Below the pieces are notes generated by a model that worked only from the letters and a program-made list of their open reading frames with translations, did not search any database and was not told where the DNA came from. Positions 17,473 through 23,664 of a stretch of 64,000 bases of DNA are shown piece after piece (the stretch's first letter is position 1; the number at the start of each line of letters is the position of its first letter). The translations under genes were made by a program, and so were the position numbers. The stretch is from Arthrospiribacter ruber. GTDB taxonomy: Bacteria; Bacteroidota; Bacteroidia; Cytophagales; Cyclobacteriaceae. Location: assembly GCF_019343195.1 (NCBI RefSeq), contig NZ_RPHB01000007.1, positions 308,819 to 372,818 of the forward strand. Reading direction: 5' to 3'.

Positions 17473-18603
17473 TTATAAGAGAAATTGTTCAAAATTAGAT
17501 CTGTTGACCAAAACGGTTTCGTTTTCAGGGTAAGTAGTCAGAAAGGACGCTGGAAACCTAACTTTTTGCTCTTTCCATTTAAATTCGTAAGCATGGAGGA
17601 TTCCATCGATTTCTTCTATGTAATCAATTTCGGCCCTATCATGTGTTCTCCAAAAATAGGAGTTGACGAACCTACCTTGATAATTATTGATTTTCATCCT
17701 TTCCGAAATCAAGAAGTTTTCCCAGAGTGCGCCTTTATCCAAGCGCATTTCAGGTTGGGAGAAATTGCTGATCAATACGTTTCGGATCCCAATATCATAG
17801 AAATAATATTTTTTGCCCTTTTTAATTTCATTTCTCAGATTTCTGCTGAATGCCGGAAGTTTGAAAATGACAAAAGCTTTCTCCAAAAGATCTAAGTATT
17901 TTTCAACTGTTGCAGTATCAATGTTACCAATGGTTTGTGCGAGTTCGTGATAGCTGACTTCACTTCCAACCTGGAATGCCAAAGCTTTAAGCAATTTGTC
18001 TATATGACTTGGTTTCCTAATATTATCAACTTGTAAAACATCCTTGTAAAGGTAACTTTGGGCAATTTCTACCAATATTTCCTTTTCTCTGCCAGGATTA
18101 TTAACCACATCTGGGTAGGAGCCATACACCAAGCGTGTATCCAATAGACGCTTGGCTTCCAAGATTGAGCTATTGGCTACAATTTCCTTATAACTGATGG
18201 GATAAAGATGATAGCTTTTTTTTCTTCCTGTAAGTGGTTCTGCTGTTTGGTTCTGCAGTTCAAATGCAGAAGAACCTGTAGCTATAACCTGAATATCCGC
18301 TTTGCTATCAAATATCAGTTTGAGTTTTTTCCCAATTTCAGGTATCTGTTGAGCTTCATCGATGACCACTAATTTATTGTTTTGACCAATCAATTGTAGC
18401 AGTTGAGTGCTAGTGGTGGCATTGTTGAAAGCTTCGAACACATCGGATTCATCTGCATTTAGCCAAGAAGTTGGCAGGTTCAACTGGCTTACCAACTCTT
18501 GCAAAAGTGTGGTTTTGCCAACTTGACGGGCACCAAAGAGAAGGATAATTTTTCCCTGAAAGCAACTTTTTATGATACTTTCCATTAGATCCCTTCTTAG
18601 CAT
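17473..18603 (-). CDS. AAA ATPase with DUF4143 (PD-(D/E)XK-like) domain
   Basis: A 376-aa protein. The AAA_14 domain covers about residues 15-150: Walker A GARQVGKT (24-31), Walker B LVVIDEAQQ with Asp82-Glu83, and a sensor-like IQVIATGSSAFEL. Residues about 190-360 are DUF4143, starting with a winged-helix-like part and ending in a PD-(D/E)XK-type pattern: Asp327 (EIDY), Glu340 and Lys342 (YEFKW). The key residues are all present, so both ATPase and nuclease activity are possible. Proteins of this kind are widespread, often in many copies, and their function is not settled. The gene is bracketed by 56-bp direct repeats (17342-17397 and 18654-18709); the upstream copy lies 51-106 bp before the start codon and could act as operator or promoter element. 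Confidence 0.9.
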   Translation of the reverse strand: MLRRDLMESIIKSCFQGKIILLFGARQVGKTTLLQELVSQLNLPTSWLNADESDVFEAFNNATTSTQLLQLIGQNNKLVVIDEAQQIPEIGKKLKLIFDSKADIQVIATGSSAFELQNQTAEPLTGRKKSYHLYPISYKEIVANSSILEAKRLLDTRLVYGSYPDVVNNPGREKEILVEIAQSYLYKDVLQVDNIRKPSHIDKLLKALAFQVGSEVSYHELAQTIGNIDTATVEKYLDLLEKAFVIFKLPAFSRNLRNEIKKGKKYYFYDIGIRNVLISNFSQPEMRLDKGALWENFLISERMKINNYQGRFVNSYFWRTHDRAEIDYIEEIDGILHAYEFKWKEQKVRFPASFLTTYPENETVLVNRSNFEQFLL

Positions 18604-18920
18604 ATTCGTATATTTTATTCACTTCGAATATAGAAGAAAAAAATTATAATCGAAAAATTAGGCCTAATTTTTCGATTATATTCTAAATATTCGGCCTATT
18701 TTCTAGAATTGAATAAGCAATATCATCCTCGATTAAGAAAATCTTTTTCTAACGAATGAAAGAATTAAGATTTGATTAAGTACCAATTATAGTAATGATT
18801 GCTCTTAAATTGTTAATATTTCTTACAAATTATAAAGAATTAGTTAAGCCTTCTTAAACAAATTTTTTATTAAATAAATTAAATACAATTTCAATATTTA
18901 AATGTAAAACTTTATTTATT
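18604..18920. other. AT-rich intergenic region upstream of two divergent genes
   Basis: A 317-bp gap between the ATPase start (minus) and the outer-membrane protein start (plus). The left third holds the palindromic repeat copy B. Near the ATPase start there are more TATTCG/CGAATA half-motifs related to the repeat (for example ATATTCG at 18602-18608). The remainder is very AT-rich and must contain the promoter of the 18921 gene; I see no clear TTTG/TANNTTTG pair and no other gene. Confidence 0.6.
18645..18709. repeat. Palindromic repeat, copy B
   Basis: Positions 18645-18680 are a perfect 36-bp palindrome centred on AGGCCT, with arms beginning TATAATCGAAAAATTAGG. From 18654 to 18709 the sequence aligns with copy A at 17342-17397 (50 of 56 identical), so the element has kept its length while one half was rewritten into a different palindrome. 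It lies just upstream of the DUF4143 ATPase start. Confidence 0.85.
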
Positions 18921-19514
18921 ATGAAAAAATATCTACACATTTCAATGACCTGTCTCTTATGCTTGTTGCCTATGATCAGTTTTTCTCAAGAGATAGACTC
19001 AAAACTTGAATACACTATTGGTGGTGGGGCATCCATTGATGGTAATAATCTTCTTTGGGGAATGAATATGGGAACTGAATTAAACTATCGTTTCGCCAAA
19101 CGGTTCTCATTAAATACAGGAGTCTCGTTTTATCAGTCTTTGGGAAACCTGGAAACAAATGAATCCTCCGATTTAGATCAATCCTCCGGAATTTTCATAA
19201 GTCCCACGTTGAGATATGATATTTTACAAAGGGACTCAGGCTTCAAGCTAGCTTTTGGAGCCGGGCCTTCGCTTCAGTTAGGTGGCGAATCCGTAAGGCA
19301 AAGAAATTTCTTCAATCCGCAGGATCCTGTTCCATTTACAATAATCAATAAGTATCAAAGGCTAGGTCTATTACTTGAACTTGAAGCAGAATGGAAATCC
19401 AAGAACCCAAATATCAAAAATGCATTGGGTATATCTGCTTTTGGAGCAGATGGTTATTTCCCATGGTTTATTAATACAACATACAAAGTAAGATTTCAGG
19501 CAGGAAAAAAGTAA
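18921..19514 (+). CDS. Outer-membrane beta-barrel protein
   Basis: A 197-aa protein with a signal peptide (CLLCLLPMISFSQ) and then alternating amphipathic strands typical of a small (about 8-strand) porin-like barrel (SGIFISPTLRYDILQRD, FKLAFGAGPSLQLGG, GLLLELEAEW). It ends in YKVRFQAGKK rather than the usual terminal aromatic residue. No catalytic motif is visible. It stands alone between the DUF4143 ATPase and the arsenic cluster. Function unknown. Confidence 0.75.
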   Translation: MKKYLHISMTCLLCLLPMISFSQEIDSKLEYTIGGGASIDGNNLLWGMNMGTELNYRFAKRFSLNTGVSFYQSLGNLETNESSDLDQSSGIFISPTLRYDILQRDSGFKLAFGAGPSLQLGGESVRQRNFFNPQDPVPFTIINKYQRLGLLLELEAEWKSKNPNIKNALGISAFGADGYFPWFINTTYKVRFQAGKK

Positions 19515-19535
19515 AGTTGGTGTAGGTTAGGAAAA

Positions 19536-19628
19536 TGGTTGAAACATTATGGAAATAATATTGAAATATGATTGAAATACATTAGAAATAGGGTTTTTCC
19601 ATATTTCGCCGAAGGCATATTTCAATTT
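19536..19628. repeat. AT-rich intergenic repeat at the 3' end of the arsenic cluster
   Basis: Repeated TTGAAATA-type words are followed by an inverted counterpart: ATTGAAATATG at 19560-19570 pairs with CATATTTCAAT at 19616-19626. A core ATATTTCGCCGAAGGCATAT contains a small GCC-GAA-GGC hairpin. A closely similar core (ATATTTCGCTGAAAGCATAT) occurs in the same orientation beyond the other end of the arsenic cluster near 22796-22815. Confidence 0.6.
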
Positions 19629-20657
19629 TTAATACCTCCACTTATTCGCCAAACTAACCAAATGTAGCATTACTGGGACTTCTACAAGCACTCCCACGAC
19701 TGTGACCAAAGCAGCTGGGCTGTCCAAGCCAAATAAGGCAATGGCCACAGCGACGGCCAGTTCAAAGAAATTACTCGCTCCGATCATCGAGGCTGGTGCA
19801 CACACTGCATGTCTAAGCTTTAGCTTTCTTCCCCCAAACCAAGCAATAAAAAAGATAAAGTAAGTTTGAATAATCAAGGGTACGGCAATCAGTAAGATTA
19901 TCAATGGATTATTCAGGATATTGGGTCCTTGGAAGGCAAAAAGCAAGATCAAGGTCAGTAATAAGGCAATGATGCTTACCGGTTTGAATTTGGGCAAGAA
20001 TTCATTTTTAAACCACTCCTCTCCACTTTTGGCAATCAGGCTTTTATTGGTAATGACCCCTGCTATCAATGGAATCACCACAAATATCACTACAGAGGCA
20101 ACCAGGGTTTCATAAGGTACAGTCACATTGGTAATGCCCAATAGAAAACCTACCAATGGCACAAAGGCCACCAAAATGATCAGGTCATTGACAGAAACCT
20201 GTACCAATGTATAATTGGGATCTCCATCAGTGAGGTAAGACCAAACAAACACCATAGCAGTACAAGGTGCCACACCCAGCAAGATGGCTCCTGCAATGTA
20301 TTCCCCTGCCATATCCGGTTCGATGTAAGCCGAGTACAATTGGTCAAAGAAAATCCATGCGAAAAAGGCCATCGTAAAGGGCTTGATCAGCCAGTTGATT
20401 ACCAATGTCCAGACCAATCCTTTTGGTGCTTTGCCGACTCCTTTGATACTTCCAAAGTCAATCTGCAACATCATGGGATAAATCATCAGCCAGATCAGAA
20501 TGGCAATGGGTAGGTTGACATTGTAGATTTCCAAATCCGACAAGACCGAGATATCATCTCCCGCCAAATGACCGATCAGAATCCCCACACCTATACACAA
20601 GGCAACCCATAGGGTTAAATATTTTTCGAAAAAGGCGATTTTTTTGGTTTCTGACAT
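19629..20657 (-). CDS. acr3: Acr3-type arsenite efflux transporter
   Basis: A 342-aa membrane protein with about ten helices, of the bile/arsenite/riboflavin transporter superfamily. The conserved cysteine essential in Acr3 proteins appears in GVAPCTAMVFVWSYL, and NWLIKPFTMAF and LIGASNFFELAVA-like helix motifs are also characteristic (here SMIGASNFFELAVAVA). It expels As(III) using the proton gradient. I start it at the ATG at 20657 (MSETKK); a start at 20678 would add seven residues. It is the last gene of arsR-DUF6428-arsC-acr3, all on the minus strand, and receives arsenite made by the reductase upstream. The spacer to the reductase gene is 141 bp and carries repeats. Confidence 0.93.
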   Translation of the reverse strand: MSETKKIAFFEKYLTLWVALCIGVGILIGHLAGDDISVLSDLEIYNVNLPIAILIWLMIYPMMLQIDFGSIKGVGKAPKGLVWTLVINWLIKPFTMAFFAWIFFDQLYSAYIEPDMAGEYIAGAILLGVAPCTAMVFVWSYLTDGDPNYTLVQVSVNDLIILVAFVPLVGFLLGITNVTVPYETLVASVVIFVVIPLIAGVITNKSLIAKSGEEWFKNEFLPKFKPVSIIALLLTLILLFAFQGPNILNNPLIILLIAVPLIIQTYFIFFIAWFGGRKLKLRHAVCAPASMIGASNFFELAVAVAIALFGLDSPAALVTVVGVLVEVPVMLHLVSLANKWRY

Positions 20658-20694
20658 TGCTCTAAGTTTTATTGGCAACTGTTTTTATCTTTCA

Positions 20695-20798
20695 TTGTAT
20701 ATATGGACTGATACTTATTGATATTAGCTCCGCGATATTGATAGATATTTGGTTTGAGCCAGAAACAATATCAATCAATATCCAATATCTACCAATAT
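20695..20798. repeat. GATATTG-type repeats between arsC and acr3
   Basis: The plus strand carries several GATATTG/AGATATT words in the left half and their complements (CAATATC, AATATCTA) in the right half, around a central GTTTGAGCCAG. The whole spacer can fold back on itself imperfectly. Confidence 0.5.
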
Positions 20799-21410
20799 CT
20801 ATTTTTTAATCCTTGAAAACACGTACAGCATTTCAGAGGCAATCTGCAAAGACCTTTTATCATACATTTCTACTTCCTGATCGGTGTCGTCAAAGGCTTT
20901 TGGATCTTCGTAGCGAACGGGAATTCTGGCTTCAGCACCAAGGATAAAGGGGCAGTTTTCATCTGCATGGGAGCAAGTCATCACTGCTGCAAATCCTTTG
21001 GGAGCATTGGCAGCATCGTCATAGACTTTGCTGAAGGTAACAATGGGATCCTTATCTTCTGAATAGAAAACAAAATACTTAGGATTTACTTCGCCTTCTT
21101 TGCTGACCTTGAATCCAAATCTTGTGATCGAAGCCACCGCCCTTTCATTGAAGGCCGTGACTTCCACACCTCCTGAAAAGGAGTTGATGTCTATGCCAAA
21201 AAAGGCTGCAGCCACTTTTCCCCAGATTTGCGAAAATTGGCTTCTTCGGGAATTGTGCGTACAGATAAAATTCAGGTTGATTTCCTGATTTTGATCGGCT
21301 TTCTGTTGTACATAGTCAATCAGAACTTGAAGTACGGCTTTGCGTTCTTCGCTTATCGGAAGCGCCAGGGCCTGCTCGATGTGGGATTGGAGGGTGGGGT
21401 ATAGGTTCAT
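20799..21410 (-). CDS. Arsenate reductase, low-molecular-weight phosphatase type
   Basis: About 204 aa. The P-loop FICTHNSRRSQ gives the CX5R signature with Cys50 and Arg56 (numbered from the ATG at 21410), as in LMW-phosphotyrosine-phosphatase-type arsenate reductases. A further pair, CSHADENC, carries resolving cysteines. It reduces arsenate to arsenite, probably coupled to thioredoxin. The N-terminal about 40 residues (helical, PTLQSHIEQALAL) are an extension relative to the short ArsC enzymes of Gram-positive bacteria. I chose ATG 21410 because the 12 upstream residues of the longer form lie in the polypurine repeat. It lies between DUF6428 and acr3 in the arsenic cluster. Confidence 0.88.
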   Translation of the reverse strand: MNLYPTLQSHIEQALALPISEERKAVLQVLIDYVQQKADQNQEINLNFICTHNSRRSQFSQIWGKVAAAFFGIDINSFSGGVEVTAFNERAVASITRFGFKVSKEGEVNPKYFVFYSEDKDPIVTFSKVYDDAANAPKGFAAVMTCSHADENCPFILGAEARIPVRYEDPKAFDDTDQEVEMYDKRSLQIASEMLYVFSRIKK

Positions 21411-21558
21411 ATTTTTGAGAAACAAGAGACAAGAGACAAGAAACAAGAGACAAAGCCTGCCCCATATCAGGGAGACAAGAAATAAGAATCAAGATTGTCT
21501 AGTCTCTCGCTTCTCGATTCTATTCTCTGTCTTGTATCTTGTATCTTAAATCTTGTGT
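21411..21558. repeat. Polypurine/polypyrimidine inverted repeat in arsenic cluster
   Basis: The left part repeats ACAAGAGA/ACAAGAAA words (21418-21455); after a short CTGCCCCATATCAGGGAG core the right part carries the complement type (TCTTGTATCT, TCTTGTGTCT; 21525-21560). It fills the spacer between DUF6428 and the reductase gene. Related TCTTGTATCT words recur at 22281-22312. Confidence 0.65.
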
Positions 21559-21563
21559 CTGGT

Positions 21564-22106
21564 TTAACAGCATCCCGATCCAGGTTCACAGCTATTTGCT
21601 GACTGTAGAGAGGCAAGTGAAACTCTTATTTTTGGTTTTTCGGAAACAGGGCCACAGCAAGCGGCAGCTTTTTCTTCAGGTGTGGAAGCCCGATCTTTGG
21701 CTTTGCAGGTGGTTTGGTCTGGCGTGAGTTGTACGATCAAGGCATTTCCAGTGTCTTTGATATTGTAGATGGGAAGTACGGCGGTAGGGAACACAGCATT
21801 GCCATATTCAAACTTGATCTCTGCATCGGGATAGGTTTCCCTCACCTTATTGACTACATCAAAGATCTTCATGGCCTTGCTGGTATCCACTGCATGGTCC
21901 GGTTCAGGAATTTCATTTTCCCAAAGTTGGATATGCACTTCTGACCATTGGTTGCGGATTCCTCCGCAGTCTACGGTATCGAAGTTCACGTTTTTGATTT
22001 CTGTTATGTGATAGTCCGTTCTGACATATTGTCCAGACTGGTATTCAAAAAAAAGGGCCTTTTCAGGGTTTTCTTGAAGGGTTTTGGTGAATTCGGTTGT
22101 TTTCAT
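21564..22106 (-). CDS. DUF6428 family protein of the arsenic operon
   Basis: A 180-aa cytosolic protein without signal peptide. Residues 1-130 form a compact alpha/beta domain (CGGIRNQWSEVHIQLWENE, AEIKFEYGNAVFPTAVLPI) characteristic of DUF6428, a family seen in Bacteroidota arsenic operons. The tail is cysteine-rich: CKAK, ACCGP and a terminal SCEPGSGCC. Such a tail could bind As(III) as a chaperone or buffer, but no function has been shown that I know of. The last residues GCC match the end of the adjacent ArsR. Neighbours: arsR upstream (207-bp spacer with repeats), arsenate reductase downstream. Confidence 0.8.
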   Translation of the reverse strand: MKTTEFTKTLQENPEKALFFEYQSGQYVRTDYHITEIKNVNFDTVDCGGIRNQWSEVHIQLWENEIPEPDHAVDTSKAMKIFDVVNKVRETYPDAEIKFEYGNAVFPTAVLPIYNIKDTGNALIVQLTPDQTTCKAKDRASTPEEKAAACCGPVSEKPKIRVSLASLQSANSCEPGSGCC

Positions 22107-22313
22107 AGTGTTGCACGCAAAGGCACAAAAGCGCCAAGTTTTTTTAAGTATATATTAGACACTAGAAATAAGAAGAAGTACTTATTTGTTAATTATTGAG
22201 ACATCTGAAGTCTAACATTCAGAAACTGATTTCTTTTCGATTTAGAAGTCCAAAACAACATAAATTCACGAACCCAAGTCTTGAATCTTGTATCTAGCAT
22301 CTTGTGTCTTAAA
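22107..22313. repeat. Repeat-bearing spacer between arsR and DUF6428
   Basis: The spacer contains AGAAATAAGAAGAAG near 22164 and, at 22275-22312, pyrimidine words GTCTTGAATCTTGTATCTAG and CATCTTGTGTCTTAA related to the repeats at 21525-21560. No gene is visible. Confidence 0.5.
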
Positions 22314-22643
22314 CTAACAGCATCCCGATATCTTCGGAAAACCGCTGAATAAGTCTTGGAATAGGTTTTGCACTTCTGCCCATCGAATGGGGTCAATACA
22401 ATAATTCACAGAAACACCTTCTATGCTTCCTTTGATCAGCCCGATTTCCTTTAGTTCACGGAGGTGCTGGGAAATGGTGGCCTGCGCCAATCCCAGTTCT
22501 TGAACCAAATCTCCATTGATACATGAGTTGGCTTGGATCAGGTATTCAAGAATGGCTACTCGTGCCGGATGCGCAAAAACCTTGGCTACTTTGGCCAGTT
22601 CGTTTTGCTTTTCTGTGAAGAGATCTGTTTTGGTGACACCCAT
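22314..22643 (-). CDS. arsR: ArsR/SmtB-family repressor with C-terminal Cys pair
   Basis: A 109-aa winged-helix regulator: helix-turn-helix at about residues 45-65 (LVQELGLAQATISQHLREL), wing at 70-83. The usual ELCVCDL metal box of classical ArsR is absent. Instead there are Cys41 (NSCINGD), Cys82 and a C-terminal Cys108-Cys109 pair (ISGCC). In other ArsR subclasses As(III) is bound by cysteines outside the third helix, so the terminal pair plus Cys41 or Cys82 is a plausible three-thiol site; this is inference. It is the first gene of the minus-strand arsenic cluster and presumably represses its own operon. An AAAGGAGGAAT stretch upstream on the plus strand is not a ribosome site for this gene. 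Confidence 0.9.
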   Translation of the reverse strand: MGVTKTDLFTEKQNELAKVAKVFAHPARVAILEYLIQANSCINGDLVQELGLAQATISQHLRELKEIGLIKGSIEGVSVNYCIDPIRWAEVQNLFQDLFSGFPKISGCC

Positions 22644-23052
22644 TTTATAAAGGAGGAATTAAGAAGGTAGAAGGATGAATTTTGAAATAAAGTAGAGATA
22701 TGATTGATATACTGTTGAAATATAAAAGGTTATGCATTGCTTATTATATTATTTAGCCGAGGCTTAATTCTATCATATTTCAATTGTATGTCAACTATAT
22801 TTCGCTGAAAGCATATATCAAATTTATTTTACTTATTATTACATCGCAATATTACGATAATAAATGTTATCAAGTTTAATTTTTTCCGATTATTTTTCCA
22901 TAATTCTTATCAAGGCGGAAAAACCAAAGCAGCAGCTTTGCGGAGGATTACTTCTCATACTGCCTATCATGCCGGACGGTTGGCCATTGTGCTAAAGTAT
23001 GGGAAATAAAGAAACCAGTCCTGAATATTTGGACTGGCTTTTTATTTGATTC
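22644..23052. other. Intergenic region with repeat copies, promoter of arsR and a terminator
   Basis: A 409-bp gap between the arsR start and the end of the 23053 lipoprotein gene, both on the minus strand. From about 22680 to 22830 it carries AT-rich repeats like those at 19536-19628, including a TTAGCCGAGGCTTAA hairpin (22752-22766) and CATATTTCAAT (22774-22784). The arsR promoter must lie here. The part 22831-23015 shows nothing I can name; 23016-23038 is a terminator. Confidence 0.55.
23016..23038. terminator. Bidirectional-type terminator after the 23053 lipoprotein gene
   Basis: CCAGTCC and GGACTGG form a 7-bp stem with a 9-nt loop. On the minus strand TTTCTTTATTT follows; on the plus strand CTTTTTATTTG follows. 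It ends the minus-strand receptor/lipoprotein transcript. Confidence 0.65.
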
Positions 23053-23658
23053 TTATTCTTCGATAGTCATTTCAAAAGTAATGTCAAAATCCACATCTCC
23101 ATCATTTACACTGGAAGTAGCTGTCTTAACACCCGGTTGATGTGCAAGCCAAACCCTAAATGTTCCGTTTTCTAAGGGTCCACCTGTGGTCCATCTTGTT
23201 CTTAGTCCTAGTGGGAGGCCATTGTCATCAAAATCGAGGTAATTAATCTCTCCATCTCTATTTTGGATATTTCCATTGCCTGCTGGACTTGAAAAGGCAT
23301 TATTGGTAAACTCAAAAAACATCTGATGCTCATCGTCCTCGTCAAGAATTTCTTCCTGCACATCCTCCACAGGATTGACTAACCTATTAAGCAACTCGAA
23401 AGTTAGGGTATAGGTAGTATTTGCTTTTAGTGTAAATGGCTGCACGGTAAAGCTTGAATTAACTGCAAGTCCACCTGTTGGATCTTCAGCAAGTGCCCTT
23501 ACGACAGTACCATCTTCTGCGGTGAAAATGAGTTCTATGTCAGTGAAGATTTCTACCTCATTTTCCTCTTCTGGAGCTTCAGCTTCCTGACAGGAAAAAC
23601 CGATAGAGATGATGAACAAAAGCATCAACAGTTGGCGTAGTTTGTTTTGATTTTTCAT
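23053..23658 (-). CDS. Lipoprotein paired with ZnuD-like receptor
   Basis: A 201-aa lipoprotein: the signal LLFIISIGFSCQEAEAPEEE gives a lipidated Cys at about residue 23, followed by an acid-rich linker. The remainder is beta-rich (IELIFTAEDGTVVRALAED, TTYTLTFELLNRL) with a DEDDEHQMFF patch and an invariant-looking THQPG-type segment (LAHQPGVK). Proteins of this type are regularly found directly downstream of a TonB receptor in Bacteroidota and are sometimes labelled as type 1 periplasmic-binding fold. It begins 6 bp after the receptor stop. The acidic and His residues would suit divalent metal binding; that is inference. Confidence 0.75.
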   Translation of the reverse strand: MKNQNKLRQLLMLLFIISIGFSCQEAEAPEEENEVEIFTDIELIFTAEDGTVVRALAEDPTGGLAVNSSFTVQPFTLKANTTYTLTFELLNRLVNPVEDVQEEILDEDDEHQMFFEFTNNAFSSPAGNGNIQNRDGEINYLDFDDNGLPLGLRTRWTTGGPLENGTFRVWLAHQPGVKTATSSVNDGDVDFDITFEMTIEE

Positions 23659-23664
23659 AAGTAA

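Noticed and set aside
21411..21558. Regular ACAAGAGA blocks suggested a CRISPR-like or VNTR array.
   Set aside because: Units are 7-10 bp, imperfect, with no spacers and no cas genes; it is a simple purine/pyrimidine repeat.
22911..23015. A reading frame giving KAAALRRITSHTAYHAGR looked like the end of a transposase.
   Set aside because: The frame has no start, does not continue as a transposase and runs on without a stop into the convergent gene; inverted repeats and the rest of an IS are missing.
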